NCBI RefSeq assembly: GCF_037975245.1
Contig: NC_092577.1
Coordinates: forward strand, 20,210,898 to 20,274,897
DNA length: 64,000 nt
Source of the DNA: Apostichopus japonicus
Lineage: Eukaryota > Echinodermata > Holothuroidea > Aspidochirotida > Stichopodidae
Direction: 5' to 3'
This document shows positions 9,036-20,340 of this stretch, one piece after another. The notes below the pieces were generated by a model, which saw nothing but the letters and a program-made list of their open reading frames with translations, made no database searches and had not been told where the DNA came from. Position 1 is the first letter of the stretch, and the number at the start of each line of letters is the position of its first letter. Both the position numbers and the translations under genes were made by a program.

Positions 9036-9405
9036 TAATTATTTTCATTTATTTCTTATTTTTATTTGTTATATTTTTTATAATCCGTCATTACTTCCTT
9101 CATCATTAGTTCATCATATATCATCTTAGCTTTTAAATACAAAAGAGGAACATAAATAAAGAAAACACGAAATATGATGGGGTGTGTGGGGGGTCAATAA
9201 CCTTCTCTTTTCTGTTTCTTTTATTTCAATATGTTTTTTCTTCAATTGAAATTCATTTTACAAACAATTACGTTAAATAATAAATTCTCAAAATATATAT
9301 ACATATAATATTCTCTCTTATTTACATCTTACGACTTTTACTCATACCTTCCATTTTCCCCACCGTCCCATATAACCCCCCTCCCCCCATTGATGACATT
9401 ACGTG
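9036..9405. other. AT-rich spacer between convergent provirus genes
   Basis: About 370 bases without coding capacity separate the stop of the plus-strand conserved gene from the stop of the minus-strand polymerase gene. It is strongly AT-rich with T-runs and a short C-rich tract (ccccccctccccccat region, about 9378-9390). Poly(A) signals for both genes would be expected here. Confidence 0.5.
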
Positions 9406-10262
9406 TTAAAAATCAAATCCATAAGGTACGGTTCTAAATTTATTTAAAATGATTCTTTTGTCGTAAACGACTCAGTAATCTTTTTTCATCGTCTTATTGA
9501 CGATCTTCCTTCTTTTGACATCCCGGGTGATTTATGTGTATCAGTGACCGTTACGACGGGAGGTTGTTTTTTCTCATTCACTGATTGTACCATTTCATAC
9601 AAAGTATTGTAATTCACTTTTTGAGTGTTTTCATAATTTAAAGTAATTCCGCTAACTTTGCATACGGACTTGCCACTATCTAACGTATAGGCGTAATTTT
9701 TGGGCCCACCCGTACAAAAGGAAGCAATGAACTGTCCGTCCTTTGGATCGATTTCATTAGTCAAGTCCCCGAGATAATCCCCGGTGGGTGGTTCCCATTC
9801 CCCTGGCTTCGTAACATAGATTATACTATCTGTGTCCAAGTATAAAACTCTTTCCTGCAAACGATCGAGCACATCGTACAAACGCAGTCTAGCGTGACAA
9901 GTTGTAAAGGCTGCAATTACGACATTAACACGGGCATTGGGTTGAGCAAATTCCTGGTACTCTTCGTAGCAACCTTGTAAGATTTCCTCTTTAATTAAAC
10001 GTATGTTTCTTACGTCAGTTTTGTCAGTCTTGTATTAATTCGTAAAGGCGTGACACGTTGGTCACGACTTCGGTTTTTTCCAAATCTGACCGCTGACCGA
10101 ATTTTCGCCAAAAGCTGTTCAGCATTAGTTTAGCTAGTGCTCTGAGCCCAGGATTATAGTTAATCTTGCTTGAATCTAATTCAATGCCCTCGTTTGCTGC
10201 ATAGTCTGCAATGTACTTGTCTCGATCGTCTGCAGTGATACACCATGAAGGCCACCCCGAAG
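9406..10262 (-). pseudogene. Protein-primed family B DNA polymerase, C-terminal part
   Basis: The minus-strand translation contains GWPSWC, LRALAKLMLNSFW (the Kx3NSxxG-type motif B region), AAFTTCHARLRLYDVL, the catalytic LYLDTDSIIYV (motif C) and GGPKNYAYTLDSGKSVCKV, and it ends VVYDKR...VPYGF. This is the C-terminal end of Polinton/adintovirus PolB. Frameshifts lie near 10040 and near 9490, so it is a pseudogene. In motif B the residue after NSFW is Arg where Gly is usual. The upstream two-thirds of the gene are absent; similarity stops near 10262 where the LINE begins, and I do not see it resume after the LINE. Confidence 0.87.
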
Positions 10263-10483
10263 TTGACAGTTGGCTTTCGTGGAGTGCAGACGTGTTTTTC
10301 GCTCTCGCTCTACATCTGATAACTGTTTTTTCACTGTACTGTGCTATACTTCCCGCCAGGCGGGTGTGCGCCAGTTCGTATATCGTATATCGTTATCGTA
10401 TATAGTCATCGTATATTGTATTTTATCCAACCTATCTTTAGTTTGTTTTGTTACTCCTCTGTGGCCCAGCCACCTTCGGTATC

Positions 10484-11585
10484 ATGGCATCGCGCCGTGA
10501 TTCCAAAATTGAGTTAACCTTCACCGGTGAACAAGCGGTTCCACCGGTGCAAGTTTTTAGTATTTTAAAGAGTAAGGGTGTTGTTGTGCCTGGAGAGGTT
10601 GATGCGTTGCAAGCTCTCCAGGGTCGTAATACTTATGATGTACGTTTTACAAGTGACGTGACCCGGCAGAAGGGTGTCGCGTTGCTGAGTGGGGTTGAAG
10701 GTTTGACAGTTACTCCGTACGAGCGTTCCGTATGGGTAACTGTCATCCACGTAGGACTAGAGGTGCGTCAGGAACTTGTCGCAACTGTTTTAGGTCGGTT
10801 TGGGGCTGTCAAGGGCATCAAAATGTGCTCGTACGCACAGGCCCCTGGGGTGTTGAACGGGCACCGACAGGTTCGGATCGACCTCAAGCAGGACATTCCC
10901 TCCTTCCTTTTTATTGCCGGACATAAAGCTCACGTGCGATACCCCGGTCAGCCCCGTACCTGCTTCAGGTGTGGGGAGACCGGGCACGAAGCCAAGGGCT
11001 GCCCAAACAAAAAGTGTGGGCGCTGCCTTCGTCTTGGGCATGATACCTCTGCTTGCCCAAGCGAAGTTGTGTGCTCACTCTGTGGGAAGGAGGGGCATGT
11101 TTTTCGCGCTTGTCCCTCCTCTTATGTCTTTATGACAAAGAGTGGGGGTCAATCAAAGGCGCCAAGTTCTGGCGCACCTACTGCCTCGGAGGAAGCTCCA
11201 CGCAAAGAGGGGGGGGCCGGATGCACCTAGTTCACCCTCCCTTGAAGTTGCAGACCCCAACCCCGTGCCCGCACCGAGAAAGTCTCCACCAGCTTCCCCT
11301 ATCAACTCGTCCAGTTCCGTCCCCAGCCCGCCGCCGGTGTCGCCAGATCTGGAGACTCTGTCCGACGGCGACTCCGGGGACTCGGTGGTCATCGGGTCTC
11401 CGGAGGCTCTGTCTGACAGCGACTCCGGGGGCTCGGTGATCGTCGAGCCAAAACGTGCCACTGGGACGAGCTGGTACGACGAGATGGGGGAACCCTCTCT
11501 AAAAAGGTCGGCCTCAAGTGACGACTCGGACGACGATATGTCGTCTAGAGCGCGCTTGAAGCTTACAGAATCGTCGTCGGCGTAG
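10484..11585 (+). pseudogene. LINE ORF1, gag-like RNA-binding protein
   Basis: The likely start is ATG at 10484 (MASRRDSKIELTF). An RRM-like region (about residues 10-140) is followed by three CCHC zinc knuckles (CFRCGETGHEAKGC, CGRCLRLGHDTSAC, CSLCGKEGHVFRAC) and a Pro/Ser/Asp-rich acidic tail (about 11240-11585). The frame breaks in a run of eight G at 11209-11216; a length change of one there joins the knuckle part to the acidic tail, which ends in a stop at 11583-11585. ORF1 proteins of this kind coat the LINE RNA. The homopolymer position means either real decay or a sequencing indel. Confidence 0.8.
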
Positions 11586-11605
11586 TTTTGCCCCATTGCC
11601 CTCTC

Positions 11606-14600
11606 ATGGCCCATACATTCTCAGTTGCCACTTTGAACGTGAATGGCATGAGGGATCATCGCAAGCGCAGTCGCATTTTCCAATATTGTAAATCAATGGA
11701 GGTCGACTGCGTTTGCCTGCAAGAAACACATATTTTGGAAGAAGATGTCCCTCTATGGGCTTATGAGTGGGGTGGTGAGCTGCATGCTTCGTTTGGTTCG
11801 TCTTCATCCTGTGGCACTGTCATCCTTCTGTCAGCTCGTCAGGCGGGTTGTGCCACTAGGGTGGAGACGGATCACGAGGGCCGATTGGTTTGCATTCTAT
11901 TCAAGTATCCACAGGGTAACATCGCCATTTGCAATGTGTATGCTCCCAATCGGCCTTCTGCTAGACGAGATTTTTTTAACACGCTGCCTTCCTTTGTGTC
12001 ATGGTCGGAGACTTTAACTGTGTCCCAGACTCGGGTCTTGACAGACTCGGGGCTTCTGTGTCTGCTAGTCCCGACGCTGGGATCACAGAATTGGACAGAT
12101 TCACTTCCGCACACCTTTTAGCCGATGTCTGGAGGCGTATACACCCGTGTAGTACGGTGTATACGTGGGTGAGGCCTAACGGAGAAGATGCCTCCAGGAT
12201 AGATCGAGCGTATGCGCCCGTAAGTTTTAAATTTTCGGGTTGCGAGACGCTCAGCTGTCCGCTCTCTGACCATGACACTGTGGTAGCACGTTTTGTTTTG
12301 CCTTCCATTTTCCCGATCGGGCGGGGCCTATGGAAGCTTAACTGTCGGATTCTTGGCGAGGCAGAATTCCGCCAAGGTTTCGAGACCAGGTACAAAGGAT
12401 GGCAAACATTGAAGCCGGCCTTTGCTTCTACATCCCAGTGGTGGGATAATATCAAGTTGCGCATCAAACGCTACGCAATTCAGTATTGCGTGACCCGCGC
12501 ACGGCGTCGAAGAGAAAAATTCTCGAAGCTGTGCGCGGAGGTGAAGTTTGGCGACCCTTCGGCAGTCATCGCTTTGCAGACGTATCTCGATGAAAAGTAC
12601 CACGGTGCCCGCGTCAGGGCCCGTGTCGAAGCGGTGGAAGCCGAGGAGCGCCCTTCACTGAGGTTTTACCAGTCCGTTAGCTCATCGGCGGGTGACAGAC
12701 GCGTCCCGTCTGTGCGCGCTACCGATGGGACCGTGGTCAGTGACCCTCACGGCATTGTCCGCGTATATAAAGAGTATTATTCGAGTTTGTTTACGCGTGG
12801 CAATGTCGACTTGTCGGCACAGTCTGATTTATTGAGGGGAATCTCAAAAACCGTTCCCCACGATGTCAATGATATTTTGGGGGGCGGAATAACCACTGTT
12901 GAGCTTTGGAAGGCGCTTTCGAAGATGAAGAATGGCAAGTCCCCGGGTTCGGACGGGCTTCCGAGGGAGTTCTACCGAACCTTCTGGGCAATAATAGGAC
13001 CCGACATCAGAGCCGTCTTCGAGGACGCCTTCCAAAACGGACTGTTAAACCAAAGTCAACGTCTGGGCATGATTACTTTGCTGCCAAAGTCTGGGGACCC
13101 CTTGGATCCCCATAACAAGCGTCCGATCACCTTGCTAAATGTGGACTACAAGTTGCTGGCTAAGGCTTTGTGCAACCGCCTTGCACTGGCTATGCCGCAT
13201 CTTGTTGGTGATCTCCAGACTTGTGCAGTGAAGGGTCATTGCATCCAGCAGAACTTGTGGTTGATGCGCGACTTGACCGACTTTGTTATTGAGCGTGATC
13301 TGCCATGTGCATTGGTGTCTCTGGACCAGCAGAAGACCTTTGACATGGTGGATCGCGGTTTTTTAATGAATGTATTGGAGACGTTTCAGTTGCACCCAAA
13401 TTTTCGTAAATGGATTTCTGTTTTGTATGAACAAAGTTTCAGTTCTGTTATCGTAAATGGGTTTTGTTCGGAGGTTTTTAACGTAGAGAGGGGGGTGCGC
13501 CAGGGGTGCCCTCTGTCTCCATTACTTTATGTTTTGTTTAGCGAGTCCCTCTCTCGTCTTTTGGAAAGGGACTCCAAACTTGTTCCATTCGTTGTGCCAG
13601 GGGGTGCCAAAGTGAAATGCGCTCAATATGCAGATGACGTGACATGTATTGTTTCGAGTCTCGGCTCCTTTCGCGCACTCTCGCAGGATCTATCTATTTT
13701 TGAGAGAGCTACCGGGGCGAAGTTGAATCCAGAAAAGACAAAGGGCCTTTGTCTTGGTAGCTGGAGATACAGAGACTTACCGTTCGGTGCGTCGTGGTCG
13801 GATCAGAATATCAAAATTAATGGTATATGGTTCGGCTACGATGCACCTTGTGATGTCACCTGGAACGAGAGGGCTGAGGTATTTCAGAGCAGACTCGAAA
13901 CCTTTGGCACCCGCTGGCTTTCGATCTTGGGGAAAGTCACTGTTATTAATCGTTTCGTTTCGCCCATCTTATGGTACCCGGGCGCGGTGTACCCTATTCC
14001 GCGTCGCGTCCTGGTACGGTTGGAGAGGGCGATTTTTTCATTCATATGGTCTGGGGGTACAGAGCTTGTCAAGAGGGCGGTATTGTACCAAAAACTGGAG
14101 AAGGGGGGACTAGGGGTGGTTCATCTGGGAAGTAAATTGACCTTTTTGTTATTTAAGCAGTTGTTTGTAGCGGTAACTGACCCAGGGTTGCCTTGTTCAT
14201 ATTTTGTACGTTTTTGGGGCGGTTTGCACCTGCGTCGATGGGTCCCGGCGCTGTTTAGCAACAGAGAACCGCATAGTAGTACTCCAAACAGGGTGGTGCG
14301 TGTCATCTGCTCCGCTCTGATTGAGTTGCCCCCTGTTGACCTGTCACAGCCGGCCCTCGTTCACAGTTCGTTGAGGGATAAGGCCTTGAATGCAACTTTT
14401 GTGCAGGGACGTCATTCTGCCGAAGTATGGCGTTCGGTGCATTCAAAGCTGAATGGTTACAGGCTCCGTGATCTCGCATGGAGAGTTGCACACGGTGCCT
14501 TGGTGACCAACCTAAAAAGATATCATTGGCGATTGGGTGATGGACTGTGCCCTAGGACCGGCTGTGACAGCTTAGAGAGTACTGCTCATGTTTTTTGGCA

Positions 14601-14979
14601 TTGTTACTTTGTAGTAAACTTATGGGAGTGGTTCCAGACCTGGACCGACCGTGTTACGGGAGACCGTTCATGGTCGGTAGGGCAGGGCTTTATTTTATAT
14701 GGGGTAGACCCTCCAGTTTGTTCGGTAGCTGTGTTGCACCGCATCATTTTTGTTTGCTCTATTGTAAAAAAACATGTTTGGCGGAATAGGTGTAATTTGG
14801 TTTTTAGGGGGAAATTTGCCAGTTGGCAGGCAGTCCTGGAGTCGTTGAAGTCCAACATTCGCCTTCAGATTGAAGGCGATTTTCGCCGTTTATCTGGGGC
14901 TGCCTTTTTTGGACGCTGGTGTGCTGGGGAGGGGTTTTTCGTTTCGCTGCGTGCGGGTCGTCCTTCTGTACGTTTTTGA
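11606..14979 (+). pseudogene. LINE ORF2, endonuclease and reverse transcriptase
   Basis: It starts 20 bases after ORF1 ends. The endonuclease shows VATLNVNGM, CLQETH, NVYAPN, then GDFNCV, SRIDRAYA and LSDHD. The reverse transcriptase shows LVSLDQQKTFDMVD (motif A), GVRQGCPLSPLLYVLF (motif B) and QYADDVTCI (catalytic YADD). A C-terminal CCHC (C-x4-C-x7-H-x4-C, around residues CPRTGC...HVFWHC) precedes the end. A one-base frameshift between about 11985 and 12001 splits the endonuclease just before GDFNCV; the remaining 992 codons are uninterrupted. The core catalytic residues are present, so the family may have been active recently. Confidence 0.9.
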
Positions 14980-15027
14980 ATGTTTCAGTGGGGGGGGGGT
15001 TGGGCGTTTTGTCTCTGCAGGTCGGCG

Positions 15028-15142
15028 GGCGCATGTTTTTTTGGCTCGCTAGACCTTAGTTTCGTTTGTCAGAATGGGATGGTTCGGTAGTGCCGTTTGG
15101 CCGTGACGTTTTGTATCCCGCATGGCGGGTCACGTAAAAAGC
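15028..15142 (+). repeat. LINE 3' tail shared with the truncated copy
   Basis: The same 115 bp as 6092-6206, with at most a few differences. It contains an inverted pair (cccgcatggcgggtcacg region) that could form a small hairpin near the 3' end. Such a hairpin could be the recognition structure for the element's own reverse transcriptase. Confidence 0.85.
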
Positions 15143-15533
15143 ACGTACTAATAGCCAAGGCCTATACTAGTTACAGTCACTTTATTACGCTGAACAACCA
15201 AAGTGAAGGCTTCAGTTCCTATTTTTGATATGAACGCAATGCATGTGTGCCCGGTGACTGTGCTGAGGACTAGCAGGTAAAAGTGGTCGGATTTTCACAA
15301 AATAACGTTATTGCGTTACTCGACAAATTGACAATTCGTCCATATGACAAGATTATGAGTCAGTTACACACTGAGACGTGAGACTGGAGTAGGCTAGGCC
15401 CTAATAATTAAATAGGCAAAGGCCTAACGTTTACAGCTCGTATGGCACCTGTACCTATTTATCTGAAAACCAAACTCATGATGAGGGACGTGTTGAAGAT
15501 TCATGTGGATCTTCCAGGCAGGTAGGTCTAGGC
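15143..15533. other. Gene-less stretch after the LINE
   Basis: About 390 bp with taggcct-rich unique-looking sequence. No reading frame, RNA motif or continuation of the polymerase gene is visible. Confidence 0.5.
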
Positions 15534-16785
15534 CAGGGTTGTCCAACCTTTTGCAGCGGTCACACTAATTAGCGTCAACTCACGACAACTCAAGACAACT
15601 CAAGACAACTCAAGACAACAGGTTTAAAATAACATCAAATACAATTGATGTTATCAGAGTATATCTGGAAACACGTTTAAAAGTGACTGGCACCAGCGTG
15701 CATACAGATCTTTCACGGGAAAAAATGTTTTTGTCGTAAAAATCGCCAACTTTTTCCTAACGTTGAATTAGACGACGTGATGCTATTGCGATTGCGCAAT
15801 GCCATCTGACCGAACCATTATAATATGGGTGGGTTTGTGCTAGGTTTGGAAAGTACCTTGTGTACAGTGTCGATAAGGTGGGTTGTCGTAGTAATAAAGC
15901 ACCAAAGTATGGTGAATGAACTCCAAATCAAATTATTTAATGTTTTAAAATAATGAATACTTCTTATTATTTTTCCATTTTAATTTACATATGTTATTAT
16001 TAATTTTACAGAGTCTTGCTTACTATCATCTTGCCCGGTTTTATTATTCTCTCCGTCAAATCATTGAATGTTTTTAAAATAATGAATACTTATTGTTTTT
16101 CCATTGTAATTTACATATGTTATTGAAAAATTACACTTACCTGTAGTGTAATGGTTCGGTCCAATGTCATTGCGCAAGCGCAATGGCATCACGTCATCCA
16201 ATTCAACGTTAGAAAAAAGTTGGCGATTTTTACGACAAAAACATTTTTTCCCGTGAAAGATCTGTATGCACGCTGGTTCCAGTCACTTTTAAACGTGTTT
16301 CCAGATAAACTCTGATAACATCAATTTTATTTGATGGTATTTGATGGTATTTTAAACCTGTTGTCTTGAGTTGTCGTGAGTTGTCGTGAGTTGACGCTAA
16401 TTAGTGTGACCCCAAGGCAACAAAATGTGAGCACTGCGAGCAGAGCGCACTGATTATACAGTTGTTATTCTGCTGATTCGAAGTAAGCTTTCACATTCAT
16501 ATGGTACGGATTCTAAAGTCAGGCCCTAATGGTACTGATTTATTTTCCGTCCTGATGAACGGACCGCCCGCCCCTCCCCCCTCCTCCACTGAGAGAGTCT
16601 CACAAAAACTGACCTGTATGCAGTTTTTTGGACGCAGAAAGTTGGGATGATGATTATATAGCTTCAAATTGTTATCAATATATCTGCTCACTAAAATTTC
16701 GCACCGTAGATAATCTCTGGCGGGCCGGACGCAGCCTTGAGGCGGGTCGGACTGTGGCCCGCGGGCCGTAGGTTGGACAACCCTG
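15534..16785. mobile_element. Non-autonomous hAT (Charlie-like) element with 8-bp target duplication
   Basis: Terminal inverted repeats CAGGGTTGTCCAACC (15534 onward) and GGTTGGACAACCCTG (ending 16785) are flanked by the perfect 8-bp direct repeat GTCTAGGC (15526-15533 and 16786-16793). Near the right end, gcgggccgta and gtggcccgcg resemble Charlie-type MITE ends. There is no transposase gene. A second, foldback element (15558-16412) is nested just inside the left end. Confidence 0.92.
15558..16412. mobile_element. Foldback element with about 260-bp inverted repeats, nested in the hAT element
   Basis: GGTCACACTAATTAGCGTCA at the left is matched by its inverse at the right end, and the inverted match continues for about 260 bp on each side (for example aacgttgaatta against the inverse near 16200). 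The left arm has extra copies of the short repeat CAAGACAACT. The loop holds a direct duplication of about 60 bp (near 15940 and 16070, around ttttaaaataatgaatactt). The target duplication is not clear. Confidence 0.82.
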
Positions 16786-16793
16786 GTCTAGGC

Positions 16794-18593
16794 TATATAA
16801 TGTTTCTTCTCCAGTCCTACATTTGTTCAAACAAGAAGATATTATTCCTACTTCCCCATGATATTTCAGAAATATGATAGATTTGAAGACAAACAAAGGT
16901 CTGATTGAGATATTGAAATGCAATGGTCTCCAACTGTGTAAACTCATTGAACTTCAATAGGCCTGTACATGTTATGATATTCGTTGTAAATTGATTGTGC
17001 CATTAATAACATTGTCTGCAAAAAAAAACATTTTTACAGGTTGCACAAGATTATTCTTCCCCTGATGAAGTCTTCTCAAAATAGGTGGGCTGTGTGGAAT
17101 GCAATGTATTTTCCATATAGTGGAGACTTACTCCACATCCATGACTTACTCCACATTCATCATATTCATACATTCATCTGCTGATGGTTCTCCAAAGTTT
17201 CATTCCCTACAGTATGTGTGGCAATTGTATTGAGGTATGATTTGTTCTTTGACATTCAACTCCAAAATTGGACTTCAGTTTTAAAGTTCCAGGTGCTAGA
17301 AACATAGACCAAATTGATTTTTTTCTTTTTGGAACTTGTTAGGCCATTATATAATCTGTTCTGGTGATGCAGAATTCATTCAGCAGATGGTTCAATTCCA
17401 TCAACAGATATCATACAGCCATACAGTTTCCAAAAAGAAGGTCAAGTATTCGGCACCATCATGAGACTTGTAACAAAAGGAATTACAGGATTTTTCAATC
17501 GCAAAGCTCTCGTTGAATTTCCTCACATTGTCTACATAGGAATTTTCTTTGTGATACAGTAATCTAGCTTTCTAGTGTCAATCACTCTACATAGCAAATG
17601 GGAACAGTAGGGGTTATTTTAAAGTTATCATGACTTCATTATAGACCATCCACTGGTGTTCCAATAAAAGGCTCAAAATGAGTTGTTAGCTCGGCAGCTA
17701 ACTTCAGATTAAACAACAACAAAAACTGTTTAAAGAAAATGTGTTTGGATGTTGCCATCTCAGACTTTGGAACTACTGGAACAGATAACTATTATAGAGA
17801 AGAATAGCTTTCAGCAAACTGGTTATCCACCATAAGCCATGTGTATGGAAATGTCTGTAGTTAGTGGACCTGAAGTTTCCCACCGGGATGCTCTGTAGGC
17901 TAGTGTAGGCCCATATGTTTAAACAAAAGAAATTTTTATTACACACATAGGCATACATTTCTCATCAGCGAAACAAATTGTTGAACTATGCAAATATTAC
18001 AGCATGTTGGCATGGCTGAGCTAACATTGGATGATTTTGAGCACCTCTTGTAAAGCCAATGTGTTCATAAGCACCATTAGATGACTGGAAAAAACCCCGA
18101 TATTTTCACTTGTATGTAATCCATTTGTGCTTAACTTTGCACCTAACCACCCCAGATAAAGTTATCATGAACAATGTTCATCTTGTATAGTGTTCTCCAT
18201 AAATTCTCCCTTCGTATTTGCTATTCTGTGTTCCCCAGTTTTCCATTAAGGACATGCATTAGTCACTGAATCACATATTATCTGTCTAGTTTTTGTCCAT
18301 TTTAGGGCACTGTACCACCCCAGAAGTGTTTAATACTGAAACTGGTAAATGGAAAGTGGTGGACACAGCATACATAAGCCTATGGAGAATTGGGGACAGC
18401 ATAATGAACACATAAATTGGTGTCACTGTTCCTGTGGCTATGTAAAGGTCTTTTGTAATTTCTTTATATTCTTGCAAGGAAAAAATTAATGAGTAAAATG
18501 TTTTGTGCAGTATAGAGGCCCGGTAAAGAAAGTAGATATGCATTGAGAGTGTTTCAAGTAAATCACTAATTCCAGGTGGGGTTCCTCTTAAAG
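16794..18593. other. Gene-less stretch
   Basis: About 1.8 kb of AT-rich unique-looking DNA. No convincing reading frame, RNA gene or repeat end was recognised. Confidence 0.5.
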
Positions 18594-18830
18594 GTGTACT
18601 TTATTGGCTAACTATGCTAGATATTCAAATATGGTCACCTTTGGTCAATATTCTTAAACTTTTTTTTATTACAAACTTTGAGGAAAATTCCTAACTGGGA
18701 CATTTAGTCATCTTGTGTGTTCCTTAAAATTTCTGAGAACAGTTTGTATAGTAAAGACCTCCAGGAAAGTACTTTTGAAAACTTCTAGCAGTTATAGCAT
18801 GCTAGAATTTGGGGTCTATACTGACTACCT
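18594..18830 (+). repeat. Interspersed repeat family X, copy 1
   Basis: It contains the blocks gatattcaaatatggtcacc, gaggaaaattcctaactggg, cagtcatcttgt-like, aaagacctccaggaaagta and aacttctagcagttatagca, in that order. The same order recurs near 33.1, 35.8, 36.9 and 38.6 kb in both orientations, so this is a dispersed family about 230 bp long. Confidence 0.75.
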
Positions 18831-19735
18831 TTAAAGCCAAAAGTTCGACTAATCTCTGTTCCAAAATACCCCCAAAAGTATCAACAAGTATTGTTATTCT
18901 ATAGTGGCTGACACTGGGAACCACCACCTGCCAGTAAGCACTTTGTAGTACTTTAGGGTGGAGGTTGAGGGGCTGGAGGTATCTGACTAAAACTGAGAGG
19001 TGTTGCCAATTAGAAGCATAAACACAGTATGTCTTCAGGGAAACAATATTCTTGATAGGATTACAAGCAAATCACTTATAACAAAGAAGAAATGGAAAAA
19101 TAGAGGCTTAACTTTAAACATGAAGGTAACCTATGGGTTTTCTCTCCTGACCAATGCAGTAAGTACAAGGCACCTTTCGGTATGTGAAATGATTGTGTTT
19201 ATCCTATGGTTTTAATTTGTTCTATACTTCTAGAAATAATTAAAAATTCATTGAATTCAATGCATCATACTCATGGTTTCGTGGGCAATGACTTTGTTTA
19301 ATACCCTGTATTAACAAGGACACCTTGAAGCAGGAGCCACGACAAAGCAAAAACATGAGAAATGATCTGCAGAAAGTTATGAACAGTTGTTAATTTTGTT
19401 TTCTTAACTTCCTGAAATCTACGAAATATATTGTATTGCTTCCTAACTATTCGTTTATTTTACTACATTTTATTCATGAAGGCACCAATTCAATGCAAAG
19501 TGTGTTACTTGAGATGCCTCGACGATGGAAACAGTTGCTGACAACATCTGAAGTACCGTGGTTTGGAGCACTCATTGTTTCTGTGGTCCAAGCATGTTGC
19601 AGCATTTGTTGAGTGAAATAGTGAACCATGATAACTTACACCCATCCATTAAGAAAAGCGGAGGGGTGAGGTGGGGGAGGGTGGGCGGGTCGAGAGTTTC
19701 AGGTACACCAATCCATGGGCAACTTAATGTATAAA
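18831..19735. other. Gene-less stretch
   Basis: About 900 bp with no supported gene. A G-rich patch at 19660-19695 (ggggtgaggtgggggagggtgggcggg) has the runs needed for a G-quadruplex. Confidence 0.45.
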
Positions 19736-19737
19736 TG

Positions 19738-19985
19738 CCTTTTATTATTATTATTCATCGTCATTGTTATTGTTGTTATTATTATTATTGTTGTTGTTTT
19801 TACTATTATTACTTTTATTATGATTATCGTCATTGTCATCCTCATCATTCTTATTGCTATTATTATTTTTGTTGTTGTTGTTACTATGATTACTATTGTT
19901 ATCTTTATCATCATCATTCTTATTATTATTTTGTTGTTACTATTATTATCGTCATTATCATCATTATCATCATTATTTCTATTAT
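19738..19985. repeat. Imperfect ATT/GTT/ATC trinucleotide microsatellite
   Basis: About 250 bp composed almost wholly of T-rich trinucleotides (attatt, gttgtt, catcat). The open frames across it in several phases are artefacts of the repeat. Confidence 0.9.
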
Positions 19986-20317
19986 AAGTCTTCGGAGGGG
20001 GTGGAGTGGTATAGGTAACTGGGATTGTAATGACTTTTACAGTACATTTCAATCAAGTTTATTTCAAGCTCCTTATCACATCTTTTCTCTTACCCTATAT
20101 ATTCATATTTTGTGTACCTCGTGTATTTTTACATTTATACTATATTTTTGGTTTGAAATAAAAAGAATAAAATAGAAAAGTCTGAGTCATTGTATTTCAG
20201 TTGCTGTAGTTCTCTGGGGCATTATATCCAGAAAGAGGCCTCTTTTGATTCCTTGCCAAAGACTGAAGAAATCAATGCGATGGTGATTGTGTGGGTTAGT
20301 GCGTGTGCGCGCGTGCG
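19986..20317. other. Gene-less stretch between microsatellites
   Basis: About 330 bp. It contains an AATAAAA-like stretch near 20156 but no reading frame that would need it. Confidence 0.35.
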
Positions 20318-20340
20318 TGGGTGTGTGTGTGTGTGTATGA
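20318..20340. repeat. GT microsatellite
   Basis: Short gtgtgt run next to a purine/pyrimidine-alternating cgcgcgtgcgtg stretch. Confidence 0.8.

Larger units (their letters stand above)
5782..10262 (+). mobile_element. Polinton/Maverick (adintovirus-like) provirus remnant
   Basis: A cluster of capsid-like gene, adenain-type protease, packaging ATPase, small basic protein and a conserved accessory gene lies on the plus strand, facing a protein-primed DNA polymerase gene on the minus strand. This set is characteristic of Polintons/adintoviruses. Most genes have frameshifts or stops. The left part (capsid N-terminus) was cut by the BEL/Pao insertion and the right part (polymerase) stops at the LINE. 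No integrase or terminal repeat is visible in the window. Confidence 0.88.
10263..15142 (+). mobile_element. Near full-length Tx1/L1-like LINE
   Basis: A two-ORF non-LTR retrotransposon: a 5' leader of about 220 bp, ORF1 with three CCHC knuckles, ORF2 with an APE-type endonuclease and reverse transcriptase, and a short 3' tail ending ...CACGTAAAAAGC at 15142. That 3' end is fixed by the truncated copy at 6092-6206. The 5' boundary is inferred from where polymerase similarity stops. I see no clear target-site duplication around the full copy. Both ORFs have one frameshift. The clade assignment rests on overall layout and the C-terminal CCHC and is moderate. Confidence 0.88.

Noticed and set aside
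15143-15400. Continuation of the polymerase gene beyond the LINE
   Set aside because: No minus-strand polymerase motif was found after 15142, so the LINE cannot be shown to split the gene; the gene may simply end there.
19699-20175. Several open frames over the trinucleotide repeat
   Set aside because: Low-complexity translation of ATT/GTT/ATC repeats; no conserved domain.
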